Origin: Bradyrhizobium sp. CIAT3101
Lineage (GTDB): Bacteria > Pseudomonadota > Alphaproteobacteria > Rhizobiales > Xanthobacteraceae
Direction of reading: 5' to 3'
Assembly (NCBI RefSeq): GCF_029714945.1
Contig: NZ_CP121634.1
Span: forward strand, 3,927,001 to 3,991,000
Length of the DNA: 64,000 nt
Shown here: piece after piece, positions 51,503-59,279 of the stretch
How the letters are laid out: each line of letters opens with the position of its first letter
How positions within the stretch are numbered: the first letter of the stretch is position 1
Position numbers and translations under genes: made by a program
Notes under the pieces: generated by a model
The model's database searches: none
Seen by the model: the letters and a program-made list of their open reading frames with translations, nothing else
Told to the model about the DNA's origin: nothing

Positions 51503-52426
51503 ATGCTTGTGCAGGCTAGCCAAAGCCAATCCGGCTCGGCGCATGTCGTCGTGCTCGGGAATGAAAAGGGCGGCTCCGGCAAATCGACCACCGCCCTGCA
51601 CATCGCAGTTGCGCTCCTGAAGGCCGGCCAGCGTGTCGCCACCATCGATCTCGACTGCCGCCAGCAAAGCTTCACCCGCTACATCAACAACCGCTCCGCC
51701 TGGGCGCGCCGCACCAAGCTCGACCTCGAGTTGCCGATGCATCGCTGCATCAAGCTCGGCGAGACGATGCAGGTCGCCGAGAACGAGAACTCCGAGTTCC
51801 TTCAATTCATGGAGGCAGTCTCGGCGGTCGAGAGCAGCTTCGACTTCATCGTCATCGATACGCCCGGCACCGACAGCTATCTGATGCGGCTTGCCCATTC
51901 GATGGCCGACACGCTGGTCACGCCGATCAACGACAGCTTCCTCGATTTCGACGTGCTCGGCACCGTCGACCCCGCCAATTACGCGGTCACGGGGGAAAGC
52001 CATTACGCTGAGATGGTGCGCGACGTCAGGCGCAAGCGCCGCCAGCTCGACGGTTCGACCACCGACTGGATCGTGGTGCGCAACCGCCTGTCGATGCTCG
52101 GCTCCCGCAACAAGCAGCTCGTCGCCGAGGGGCTGAAGGATCTGTCACTGCGGCTCGGCTTCCGCTACGTCGACGGCTTCGCCGAGCGCGTGGTCTATCG
52201 CGAGTTTTTTCCGCGCGGCCTGACGGCGCTCGACGAGATCGACGAGGCCACGCTCGGGATGCGGCCCAATCTCGGACATCTCACCGCGCGGGAAGAGGTG
52301 ACGAGCCTGCTCCGCCAGCTCAAGCTGCCGCTCGACGAGCGCGGCCGTCGCCGTGCGGCAAATCGCGCCGAGTGGTTCAGCCAGGTCGACAAGCCGCTCG
52401 AGGTCCACGACATCCTCGGCGCCTGA
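51503..52426 (+). CDS. mipZ: MipZ/ParA-like division-site positioning ATPase
   Basis: A 307-residue P-loop ATPase of the ParA/MipZ group. A deviant Walker A lies at residues 22-28 (KGGSGKS), followed by RVATIDLDCRQQSFTRYINNR, FDFIVIDTPGTDSY and the late ERVVYREFFPRGLTALD segment that is characteristic of alphaproteobacterial MipZ. MipZ binds ParB at the pole and blocks FtsZ assembly there, placing the septum mid-cell. GAGGA lies 5 bases before the ATG. There is no parB nearby, as is normal for mipZ. Confidence 0.92.
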   Translation: MLVQASQSQSGSAHVVVLGNEKGGSGKSTTALHIAVALLKAGQRVATIDLDCRQQSFTRYINNRSAWARRTKLDLELPMHRCIKLGETMQVAENENSEFLQFMEAVSAVESSFDFIVIDTPGTDSYLMRLAHSMADTLVTPINDSFLDFDVLGTVDPANYAVTGESHYAEMVRDVRRKRRQLDGSTTDWIVVRNRLSMLGSRNKQLVAEGLKDLSLRLGFRYVDGFAERVVYREFFPRGLTALDEIDEATLGMRPNLGHLTAREEVTSLLRQLKLPLDERGRRRAANRAEWFSQVDKPLEVHDILGA

Positions 52427-52477
52427 CCCGGGCGGTATAGCGCTACTTCCAGTCGATCAAAGTCACCGGTTCCCGCG

Positions 52478-52502
52478 GGAACTGCGGCCGTGTTCGACCG
52501 TT
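52478..52502 (+). promoter_or_regulatory. EcfG-type (general stress) promoter candidate
   Basis: GGAAC (52478-52482) and CGTT (52499-52502) are separated by 16 bases, which matches the GGAAC-N16/17-CGTT consensus reported for EcfG-dependent general stress genes in alphaproteobacteria. The first half overlaps the right arm of a perfect palindrome. Distance to the next annotated start is about 270 bases. Confidence 0.5.
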
Positions 52503-52593
52503 TTCATCCCACGTTTACCGCGAAATTGAACCCAATCTAGACCGGTTGCGTCGGATGGTGACCTACACCCTGACGTAGCCTTGTGAGAACGGG

Positions 52594-52689
52594 ATGCCCA
52601 AGAAACGTGTGCGCCGCACAATGAAAGGGCTGCCAGTTCACAATATTTGGCCTTCCTGTCACGCGGCTGTGACATATATTAGGGAATAG
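52594..52689 (+). CDS. possible 31-codon small ORF in the leader
   Basis: A short reading frame starting MPKKRVRRTMKGLPVH, ending in a TAG just before the AT-rich tract. It has a weak GAGAACGGG sequence upstream and a highly basic N-terminus. It could be a leader peptide, a small basic protein or noise. I list it because it lies between a stress-promoter candidate and a second regulatory site. Confidence 0.2.
   Translation: MPKKRVRRTMKGLPVHNIWPSCHAAVTYIRE
52656..52674. promoter_or_regulatory. inverted repeat / weak PHO-box-like site
   Basis: TGTCAC-GCGGCT-GTGACA is a perfect inverted repeat. The same bases read as CTGTCAC-GCGG-CTGTGAC, two 7-mers 4 bases apart, as in rhizobial PhoB boxes (CTGTCAT-N4-CTGTCAT), with 11 of 14 positions matching. 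It stands just upstream of TATATT. A CRP-like site is another reading. Confidence 0.4.
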
Positions 52690-52770
52690 GCGCGAAGGGG
52701 CCGAAGAGCTCCTCGAACAACACGATTTTCAACAGGGATCAGGTCGCAAGACCTGAGGCTGAGGACGAAA

Positions 52771-53631
52771 ATGAAGCGTGGAATTGCCGTTCTGGTTTCT
52801 GTCGGAGCCCTCTGCGGCGTCGCCTATTTCACGGCGAGCAAGTGGGCCATCAAGCACGAGACCATCACCTTCTACGACGCGTCCCGCGACAACCGTCCCG
52901 TGCCTGTCGACATCGCAATCCGCCGCGACAAGGAAATGCAGGCCGATGCCGGCTTGATCACCATGCCGGTCGCAGTGATCAATCACGGCAACACCGTCAA
53001 GAACACCGAGTACGGCTTCCTCGCCAACATCTTCGCCGCGCGCGGCTATCTCGTCGTCAGCCCGCAGCATGATTTGCCGACCGATCCGCCGATGGTGACC
53101 AAGCCCGGCGAAATCTATGTCGGCCGCCTGCCGCAGATCCTGCGCGGTGTCGCCAATATCCATCTGGCGATGCAGGAGATGAAGAAGGTCCAGCCCAACG
53201 CTGACTATTCGCGGGTGACGATGGTCGGCCATTCGATGGGCGGCGACATCACGATGTACTTCGCCAAGCAGTATCCGGACGAGGTCAAGAAGGTCGTGAC
53301 GCTGGACAATCTCCGCGTGCCCTTCGTCACCGCCGGCAAGTTCAAGATCCTGTCGTTCCGTTCGCAGGATCCGCAGTTCAAGACTGACGCGGGCGTGATC
53401 CCGACCGATGAGGAGTGCGAGAAGGCAGGCATTCAGGTCGTGAAGACCGAATTCCAGCACAACGACATGCGCGACACCGGTCCGGATGCGGCCAAGAACT
53501 CGATCCAGGGCATGCTCGATAAATTCCTGAGCGACACCGACAGCGCGATCGCACCGGTCGATACCTCGACGTCGCCGCCGAAGGTGCTCGAGCCGGGTCC
53601 CGTGGCCCTGATGTCGCCAGCCAAGAGCTGA
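52771..53631 (+). CDS. secreted alpha/beta-hydrolase
   Basis: A 286-residue exported or membrane-anchored hydrolase: a single N-terminal hydrophobic segment (IAVLVSVGALCGVAYF) and then an alpha/beta-hydrolase core with VAVINHGNT near the oxyanion hole and nucleophile elbow GHSMGG (Ser155). The C-terminal HNDMRDTGPDAA may hold the catalytic His; a Ser/Pro-rich tail follows. The role is unknown. The long upstream leader suggests condition-dependent expression, and a strong terminator follows the gene. Confidence 0.78.
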   Translation: MKRGIAVLVSVGALCGVAYFTASKWAIKHETITFYDASRDNRPVPVDIAIRRDKEMQADAGLITMPVAVINHGNTVKNTEYGFLANIFAARGYLVVSPQHDLPTDPPMVTKPGEIYVGRLPQILRGVANIHLAMQEMKKVQPNADYSRVTMVGHSMGGDITMYFAKQYPDEVKKVVTLDNLRVPFVTAGKFKILSFRSQDPQFKTDAGVIPTDEECEKAGIQVVKTEFQHNDMRDTGPDAAKNSIQGMLDKFLSDTDSAIAPVDTSTSPPKVLEPGPVALMSPAKS

Positions 53632-53659
53632 TCAGCCAGACGATCGCTGGAACTACTTT

Positions 53660-53696
53660 CAAAGCCTCCGTTGGCCTTCGGCCTGCGGAGGCTTTG
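53660..53696 (+). terminator. rho-independent terminator after the secreted hydrolase
   Basis: CAAAGCCTCCG (53660-53670) and CGGAGGCTTTG (53686-53696) pair perfectly over 11 bases; the loop itself has a GGCC/GGCC inner pair. A short T-rich end (TTTG) is part of the stem. It lies 29 bases after the hydrolase stop. Confidence 0.75.
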
Positions 53697-53757
53697 TGCA
53701 TTGACCGGGCAGGGCACGCTATCCACATTGGTGGTGTGAGACCGAGTGCGACCCCAG

Positions 53758-54513
53758 ATGTCCGGCGACCCCGTTAAACCGCGCGGTAGCGATGCCGTCT
53801 CGGCGCGAGCCGAAGACGACGGCGCGTTGCCGCAGGCGAAGACCTCGACCGCGGACGACGTCGCCGCCTTCGTCGCCAAGGCGCGTGCGTTGTCGCCGCA
53901 TGCACCCGGCGCAAAGGGCCGCCTGATCTTCGCGCTGGATGCGACAATGAGCCGGCAGCCGACCTGGGACATGGCCTGTGCGCTTCAGGCGGATATGTTT
54001 CGCGAGGCCGCATCGCTCGGCAGCCTCGACATCCGGCTCGTCTACTATCGCGGCTTCAACGAATGCCGTGCCACCGGGTGGATTTCGGACAGCAGCAAGC
54101 TCGCGACGCTGATGAGCAAGATCGATTGCCGTGGCGGCGACACCCAGATCGGCAGGGTGCTGACCGACGCCCGGCGCGAGGCGGTTGCATCGGGTGTGCG
54201 GGCCGTGGTCTTCGTCGGCGACGCCATGGAGGAGAAGGTCGACGCACTTTGCGCCAAGGCCGGCGAGCTCGGCATGCTGAAGGTGCCGGTGTTCCTGTTT
54301 CAGGAAGGCCATGATGCGATCGCCGAACAGGCGTTTCGCGAGATCGCGCGCCTGACCGGCGGCGCCTGGTGCCGGTTCGATCCGGGCGCGGCGGCGCAGC
54401 TGCGCGAGCTGTTGCGGGCCGCTGCGGCCTATGCCGCCGGCGGTCGCGACGCATTGTTGAAGCTGGCGAAGACGGCGAGCGGCGCGGCGCAGCTGATCGG
54501 ACAGATGAAGTAG
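53758..54513 (+). CDS. VWA-domain protein
   Basis: A 251-residue cytosolic von Willebrand A protein. The MIDAS residues are Asp61-x-Thr63-x-Ser65 (a D-x-T-x-S variant), Thr129 in GGDTQIG and Asp155 in VFVGDAMEE, so metal binding looks intact. A short unstructured N-terminus precedes it. Its context is a convergent TehA-like gene and then a J-domain gene, a group I do not recognise as a named system. It may be a chaperone-linked or stress-related VWA protein (inference). Confidence 0.78.
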   Translation: MSGDPVKPRGSDAVSARAEDDGALPQAKTSTADDVAAFVAKARALSPHAPGAKGRLIFALDATMSRQPTWDMACALQADMFREAASLGSLDIRLVYYRGFNECRATGWISDSSKLATLMSKIDCRGGDTQIGRVLTDARREAVASGVRAVVFVGDAMEEKVDALCAKAGELGMLKVPVFLFQEGHDAIAEQAFREIARLTGGAWCRFDPGAAAQLRELLRAAAAYAAGGRDALLKLAKTASGAAQLIGQMK

Positions 54514-54517
54514 CAGG

Positions 54518-55510
54518 TCAGGCCCGTGCGGCCTGCGCCGCGGGCGGTGCGGCGACAGGCGGCAGCAATCGACCCTGCACGATCAGGCGCAGCGTGCCAA
54601 GCGCGATCAGTCCAACCACGATATTGGCGGCCGCGAACAGATAGGGCGCGAGCATTGCGATCGCGCCGGTATCGCCGTGCCCGACCATGCGGATCGGCGC
54701 GATCGCAAGTGCGGTCGCACCGAAGGTGAAGCTCCAATAGGACACCGAGAACGGCTGCTCCATGATCCAGGGCAGCAGCCGAAGCAGCAGCAGCGCCATC
54801 ATCAGCCCGTAACCGACCATAATATGCGCGAACATGTCGGGGACACCGCCATTGATCGCGAGATAGGCGACCGCGCCGACCACGGGCGGTGCGAGTTGAA
54901 TGCCGAGCGTCCGACGCAGCGCGGTGGGAAGGGTCTCGACGGTATAGAGCCGGTGCAACAGCACGGATTCGATCGCGAACCAGGAGAACAGCGCCACGCC
55001 GAACGCGAGCTGTCCCCAATCGGGGTAGCCGAGGGCCGCCGAAACGCCAGCCGTGACGAAGCCGCCCGCAACGGTCGGCAAATAGAGGACCGGCGTCGTC
55101 GCCGTGTGGTCGCGATTGCCGCGCCACAACAGTCCCGTCCGCCACAGTGCGAAACCGAGCGTGAATGCGGCGCCGAGGCTGAACAGGACGATGGCGGCGA
55201 GGTGCGAATAGGGCTCCGCGGCAATCGCGATCAGCATGGTGGAGACGCCGGCGAGGCCGATGAAGCAGCACTGGACCGGGTGATGGGCTTCGCTGAGCGA
55301 CTCCGCGCGCGCGAAAATCCAGCGCAGCGCGAACAGCGCGATCAGCACCGCCCAGACGATCGAGGCGAAGGCGAAGATGATTTCGCCGACGATCGCCGGC
55401 AAGTGCCAGACCTGGTGCGCGGCACGCCAGGCGTTGCCGAGACCCGCAAGGCCAAGGACGATGCCGAAGAACCCGGCCGGCACGATCGGTGGCTTGAATC
55501 CGCTGCTCAT
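54518..55510 (-). CDS. TehA/SLAC1-family anion channel-like protein
   Basis: A 330-residue membrane protein with ten predicted helices that resembles the TehA/Mae1/SLAC1 family: PAGFFGIVLGLAGLGNAWRAA at the start, then ALFALRWIF, HPVQCCFIGLAGVST and the later QPFSVSYWSFTFGATALAI. These are anion or dicarboxylate channels, in E. coli linked with tellurite tolerance. The ATG has GGGGAAG upstream. It is convergent with the VWA gene. Confidence 0.82.
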   Translation of the reverse strand: MSSGFKPPIVPAGFFGIVLGLAGLGNAWRAAHQVWHLPAIVGEIIFAFASIVWAVLIALFALRWIFARAESLSEAHHPVQCCFIGLAGVSTMLIAIAAEPYSHLAAIVLFSLGAAFTLGFALWRTGLLWRGNRDHTATTPVLYLPTVAGGFVTAGVSAALGYPDWGQLAFGVALFSWFAIESVLLHRLYTVETLPTALRRTLGIQLAPPVVGAVAYLAINGGVPDMFAHIMVGYGLMMALLLLRLLPWIMEQPFSVSYWSFTFGATALAIAPIRMVGHGDTGAIAMLAPYLFAAANIVVGLIALGTLRLIVQGRLLPPVAAPPAAQAARA

Positions 55511-55691
55511 CGTCTTCCCCAAACCCTTGCCATCGCTCCTACGATGATGGCGCGATCGTCGTTACGGCCGCGCGTGCCGGAGAGATGGGGCAGATTGCTT
55601 ATCGGCAAAACGGCCTGGCGTGTCATCTTCCGATCGTGGCGGGAAGGAAGGACACCATGCTTTTTGACAAGAGGGCGACTATATTCCCGCC

Positions 55692-56417
55692 ATGACCCTG
55701 ATTGCCGGCCTTGTCGCTATCATCACGCTTTATCTGTTGCTCCAGATGTTCCGCGCCGCCAATCCAGCCGTGCTGGCGCGCGCCATCAAGGTCGGGGGCG
55801 GCGTGGTCGCGCTCGCGGTGGCGGCCTTCACGGGCTTAAGGGGTGAATTGGCGGTGGCGATCCCGCTCGGGATATTTGGCGCCGGACTGCTCGGTTGGAC
55901 GCCGTTGGCAAACGCCGGCTTCGGCAATATCGGGGGCATGTTCGGCGGCGGCGCTGCGCGCTCGCCCAACCAGAGCTCGCGCGTACGCTCGCAATTCCTG
56001 GACATGCGGCTCGATCACGAGTCCGGCCAGCTCTCAGGCCAGATCGTCGCCGGACCTCATGCCGGGCGTGGCCTCGACGAGTTCGATCTTGCAAGCCTGC
56101 TGGCGATGGTCCCGGCGTTCGACGCCGAGAGCGTGGCCTTACTTGAAAGCTATCTGGACCGCCGGTTTCCCGCTTGGCGTCAGAACGCGCAGGGCAACGC
56201 GGCAGGGGGGCAGCGCCGCACGGCGTCGAGCGGCAAAATGACGGCGGAGGAAGCCTATCAGATCCTTGGCTTGCAGCCGGGAGCGGGGCGCGACGACATC
56301 AGCCGGGCGCACAAATCCCTCATGAAGAAACTGCATCCCGACCAGGGGGGCTCGACGTACCTCGCTGCCCGTGTAAACGAGGCCAAGGATACTCTGCTTC
56401 GTACGCATAACGGCTAA
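55692..56417 (+). CDS. membrane-anchored J-domain protein
   Basis: A 241-residue DnaJ-family co-chaperone with an N-terminal hydrophobic region (about residues 1-85, two to three segments), a middle region with a helical repeat (LDMRLDHESGQLSGQIVAGPHAGRGLDEF) and a C-terminal J domain (about 183-241) with the essential HPD at 215-217. The layout resembles TIM14/DjlA-type proteins that recruit DnaK to a membrane. DnaK would be stimulated to act on a membrane or envelope partner. Confidence 0.85.
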   Translation: MTLIAGLVAIITLYLLLQMFRAANPAVLARAIKVGGGVVALAVAAFTGLRGELAVAIPLGIFGAGLLGWTPLANAGFGNIGGMFGGGAARSPNQSSRVRSQFLDMRLDHESGQLSGQIVAGPHAGRGLDEFDLASLLAMVPAFDAESVALLESYLDRRFPAWRQNAQGNAAGGQRRTASSGKMTAEEAYQILGLQPGAGRDDISRAHKSLMKKLHPDQGGSTYLAARVNEAKDTLLRTHNG

Positions 56418-56591
56418 CTCCGGCACCACGCCACAAACGCCCGTACCGCGTAAGCTCCGCTTGCTCTGTCTGCCGTCGCCCGATGCCCGCCATTGTCGGC
56501 GTGGTCGATCCCTTGAGTAAAGTTTTAACCGTAAATCCTTGACGAGAGGTTGTCGCGGAACAGCCTCGAGCGCCACCGCATCCCAAAAACA

Positions 56592-56620
56592 AAAATGCCC
56601 GCGCAGGGCGCGGGCATTTT
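56592..56620. terminator. rho-independent terminator (bidirectional look)
   Basis: AAAATGCCCGCGC and GCGCGGGCATTTT form a 13-base stem with an AGG loop. The T-run lies on both strands because of the A-rich left flank. It serves the D-Ala-D-Ala carboxypeptidase gene on the minus strand, and possibly the J-domain gene. Confidence 0.85.
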
Positions 56621-56639
56621 GCTTGGAGGGGCAGGAAGA

Positions 56640-58460
56640 TCAGTTGCGGACGGTCATGCAGGAGATGTCGGCGCGCTTGAGCGCCTTGCACACCGCTTCG
56701 GCCTGGTCGCGCTCGAGCCCGGCGAAGCGGGCGCGGTAGAGCTTGCGATTGTCCCTGGCGACAACAGGCTCGGTGAACGGATCGGCTTTGCTGAGCAGGC
56801 CGCGGGCCGAGCTGCGCGCGGCTTCAATGCGCTGCTGGGCCTCGCTCTCGCTCTCGAGCGCGCCGACCTGGACGATCCAGCCGCTATGGGTAGCGACCGG
56901 CTTGGTGGCGGCGCTCATCTGGATCGGCTGCGGTGACGGATCGGCGGAAGCGAGCTTGGCGACCGGGGCGGGCGCCGGGGCAGCGGCAGTGGTCGCCGGC
57001 AGCACGCCGAGGATGCCGTTGCCGGTGCCGAAGCCCGCCGGCTGCTGCGGCATCTCGGTCCGGGCAACCTCGGCCCGGGCGGGCTCCGGCTTGTTGATGA
57101 TGTCGGCCCTGGCGACGACGGCGCCGGAGGTCTCGGCGACGTCGGAGCGGGACGAAATCGTGTTGGTGACCTGGGGCGCGACCTGGGCGGGGGCGGCGGA
57201 GGCGACCTTGACCGCGCCGGCCTTGACCTGAACCGTCTTGACCCGGACCGGCTTCATTGGCTCGGACGAGCCTGGAATGAGGGCGAGCGGCTGGCTCGAG
57301 ATCACGCCATTGGTGAGCGGCGCGGGCTCGATCTTGGACTCGATGGGCCTGGCTTCGGGCTTGGGCTGGACCGGCGGCATTGCGGCGGTTGCAGCTGCCA
57401 GGGCCGACAGGCGCGAGGCGGGACGCGGTGCGGGTGCCTCGGGAGCAGGGGCCGCCGCGACCTGAACCGGCGTAGCCGGACGGGCCGGGGTATCCGAAGC
57501 GTCGGCAACGTCGGTGCTGGTGTCGGCGCTGTTGCGCTCGGTCACCGCCACGACCGTGTGGGTGGTCGCGCCCTTCTCGAGGTTCTCCGCCAGCAGATTG
57601 CGCATGATGGCGTCGCGCGAGCCGCCGCTGCGGCCGCCGAGCACCACGCCGATCAGGTGGCGGTTGCCGCGGCGCATCGAGGTCACGAGGTTGAAGCCGG
57701 AGGCGCGGGTGTAGCCGGTCTTGATGCCGTCCACACCCTCGACGCTGCCGAGCAAATGATTGTGGTTGCGGATCTGCTCGCCGCGCCAGGTGAACGAGGT
57801 GGTCGAGAAAAAGCGATAGTAGCGCGGGAAGCGCTCCTGGATGGCGCGGCCGAGCGTGGCCTGGTCGCGCGCAGTGGTCACCTGCTCGTCGTTGGGAAGG
57901 CCGTTGGCATTGCGGTAGACCGTCTTGGACATGCCGAGCGCGCGGGCCTTGCGCGTCATCATCGCGGCGAAATCGTCCTCGTCGCCGCCGATCGCTTCGG
58001 CGATCACAACGGCAGCATCATTGGCGGAGCGGGTGACGAGACCCTTGATCGCGTCCTCGACGCGGATGGTCTGGCCGGCACGCAGGTTGAGCTTGGTCGG
58101 ATCCTGGTCGGCGGCGTGCTGCGATACCGGCATCTCGGTATCGAGCTTCATCTTGCCGGACTCGAGACGTTCGAACAGCAGATAAAGCGTCATGATCTTG
58201 GTGAGCGAGGCGGGATGGCGCAGTCCGTCGGGGCTGTTCGACTGAAGCACCGTGCCCGAATTGCCGTCGACGATGATCGACGCGAATTTCGGGCTGGAGC
58301 TCTCGGACGCTTCACGCTGCACCCGGTGGTGCGCATAGTGGCGCCGATGGCGCCGCGCATCGGCAGCGTCGGTCGTGAAGATGACGGCTGTGGTGACCGT
58401 AAGAAGCCCGAAAACGCCAACCCGCGCCAAGCGCGAGGAAGACCAGTTGTTACGAAGCAT
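56640..58460 (-). CDS. serine-type D-Ala-D-Ala carboxypeptidase with SPOR domain
   Basis: A 606-residue periplasmic penicillin-binding protein of the DacA type. Signal peptide near residues 12-33. Active-site motifs are Ser85-Leu-Thr-Lys88, Ser145-Ala-Asn147 and Lys247-Thr-Gly249. After the peptidase domain (to about 310) comes a long Ala/Pro/Val-rich linker (about 310-525), and then a C-terminal SPOR domain that binds denuded peptidoglycan at the septum. This would trim pentapeptides during division. A GTG or ATG further in is not needed: the signal peptide fits. Confidence 0.92.
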   Translation of the reverse strand: MLRNNWSSSRLARVGVFGLLTVTTAVIFTTDAADARRHRRHYAHHRVQREASESSSPKFASIIVDGNSGTVLQSNSPDGLRHPASLTKIMTLYLLFERLESGKMKLDTEMPVSQHAADQDPTKLNLRAGQTIRVEDAIKGLVTRSANDAAVVIAEAIGGDEDDFAAMMTRKARALGMSKTVYRNANGLPNDEQVTTARDQATLGRAIQERFPRYYRFFSTTSFTWRGEQIRNHNHLLGSVEGVDGIKTGYTRASGFNLVTSMRRGNRHLIGVVLGGRSGGSRDAIMRNLLAENLEKGATTHTVVAVTERNSADTSTDVADASDTPARPATPVQVAAAPAPEAPAPRPASRLSALAAATAAMPPVQPKPEARPIESKIEPAPLTNGVISSQPLALIPGSSEPMKPVRVKTVQVKAGAVKVASAAPAQVAPQVTNTISSRSDVAETSGAVVARADIINKPEPARAEVARTEMPQQPAGFGTGNGILGVLPATTAAAPAPAPVAKLASADPSPQPIQMSAATKPVATHSGWIVQVGALESESEAQQRIEAARSSARGLLSKADPFTEPVVARDNRKLYRARFAGLERDQAEAVCKALKRADISCMTVRN

Positions 58461-58742
58461 GGAACCCCGTCCCCGTTTGTGACTTGATCACCGGCTCGTG
58501 AGGCGAAATTGTGCCCTGCGGACCCGGGATCATTACCTGCTCAGGCTGTCTCTCCGCTGGTGATCGCCGCGGGAAACGTTGGGCCTGAGCCGCTGTTCTG
58601 GCTAAGGTGATGTTCTCAAACGGCTTTTGACCGTCTGCGGAAGTGAACACGTCCAGGGAATCAAGGTAGGGCGCCGCGGTTTCCAAAAGCTTAAGAAACC
58701 CTTGCGGGAAAGCCCGGGAATTTCCGTAACTTGCACCGACTT

Positions 58743-58757
58743 TTGTGCGACGCACAA
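58743..58757. promoter_or_regulatory. operator 1 of the phasin gene (TTGTGCG-A-CGCACAA)
   Basis: A perfect 15-base palindrome just upstream of the -35 element. Its GTGC-N3-GCAC core recurs in operator 2, so a dimeric repressor such as PhaR probably binds both. Confidence 0.65.
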
Positions 58758-58762
58758 GATTC

Positions 58763-58790
58763 TTGACTTTTTTGTGCGTTGCACTAATTG
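58763..58790 (+). promoter_or_regulatory. sigma70-like promoter of the phasin gene
   Basis: TTGACT (58763-58768) and TAATTG (58785-58790), 16 bases apart. Operator 2 lies between the two elements, so its occupation would block RNA polymerase. The leader to the ATG is about 55 bases. Confidence 0.5.
58774..58784. promoter_or_regulatory. operator 2 of the phasin gene (GTGC-GTT-GCAC)
   Basis: Perfect 4-base arms around GTT, matching the core of operator 1; centre-to-centre spacing is 29 bases, close to three helical turns. It sits between -35 and -10 of the candidate promoter. Confidence 0.6.
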
Positions 58791-58847
58791 TGGGCAGAGT
58801 CAGGGAGCCGGGGCTTCCGGACGCGAGCCAGGGAAAAGGATTCCAAG

Positions 58848-59186
58848 ATGTTCAAGGTTGAAGACTTTCAGAACTACGGGAAAGAGCATTTCGAGACGTG
58901 CGTTGCTTCCGCGACCTCGGTGCAGCACGGCCTCCAGGCGATCGCCAGCGCTTATGGCGACTACACCAAGAAATCTTTTGAAGACACCAAGTCCTTCGTC
59001 GAGAAGCTTTCCGGCGTGAAGTCGCTGGACAAGGCGATGGAAGCCCAGACCGATTTCGCCCGTTCCGCCTACGAGACCTTCGTCGCGGAATCGCAGAAGA
59101 TCGCCGGCCTCTACAGCGACCTCGCCAAACAGGCGTTCAAGCCGGTCGAAACGGTCGTGTCGAAGTTCACCCCGGCCGCCCAGTAA
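58848..59186 (+). CDS. phasin family protein (PHA granule-associated)
   Basis: A 112-residue helical protein of the phasin family: FEDFQNYGKEHFE-like start (MFKVEDFQNYGKEHF), amphipathic helices with AIASAYGDYTKKSFEDTKSFVEKL, AQTDFARSAYETFVAESQKI and PVETVVSKFTPAAQ. It coats polyhydroxyalkanoate granules and limits their size. AAGGA precedes the ATG. Its promoter has two matching palindromes, the pattern expected for control by PhaR, which is freed when it binds nascent granules. A terminator follows. Confidence 0.9.
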   Translation: MFKVEDFQNYGKEHFETCVASATSVQHGLQAIASAYGDYTKKSFEDTKSFVEKLSGVKSLDKAMEAQTDFARSAYETFVAESQKIAGLYSDLAKQAFKPVETVVSKFTPAAQ

Positions 59187-59211
59187 TTCGCGCGACAGGT
59201 TTTGGAATCAA

Positions 59212-59245
59212 GAAAGCCGGGCTGGTTCAGCCCGGCTTTCTCTTT
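59212..59245 (+). terminator. rho-independent terminator after the phasin gene
   Basis: GAAAGCCGGGCTG and CAGCCCGGCTTTC pair perfectly over 13 bases around a GTT loop, followed by TCTTT. A 19-base direct duplication of its right side follows, noted separately. Confidence 0.9.
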
Positions 59246-59269
59246 GCAAACCGGCTTTCTCTTTGCAAA
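59232..59269. repeat. 19-bp perfect tandem duplication at the terminator
   Basis: CCGGCTTTCTCTTTGCAAA occurs twice head to tail. The first copy is the right arm and tail of the phasin terminator; the second lies 11 bases before the stop of the converging TadG-like gene. It looks like a recent slippage or repair duplication. Confidence 0.9.
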
Positions 59270-59279
59270 TTGTGCAGGA

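Larger units (their letters stand above)
52427..52770. other. long intergenic leader before the secreted hydrolase
   Basis: About 340 bases with, in order: a perfect 14-base palindrome GTTCCCGCGGGAAC (52469-52482), a GGAAC-N16-CGTT promoter candidate, a possible 31-codon reading frame, an inverted TGTCAC-N6-GTGACA site, and an AT-rich TATATTAG tract. The hydrolase gene starts after a GAGGACGAAA site. It therefore looks like a regulated leader or two promoters in series. Confidence 0.5.
58461..58847. other. divergent promoter region of the carboxypeptidase and phasin genes
   Basis: A 387-base gap. The right part holds the phasin promoter and its two palindromes, listed separately. In the left part I see no clear gene or RNA, only scattered direct repeats and short GC-rich hairpins. 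Confidence 0.6.

Noticed and set aside
53649..53674. GGAAC-N15-CGTT near the hydrolase terminator, as a stress promoter
   Set aside because: The spacing is 15 rather than 16-17, it overlaps a terminator stem, and no start follows at a suitable distance.
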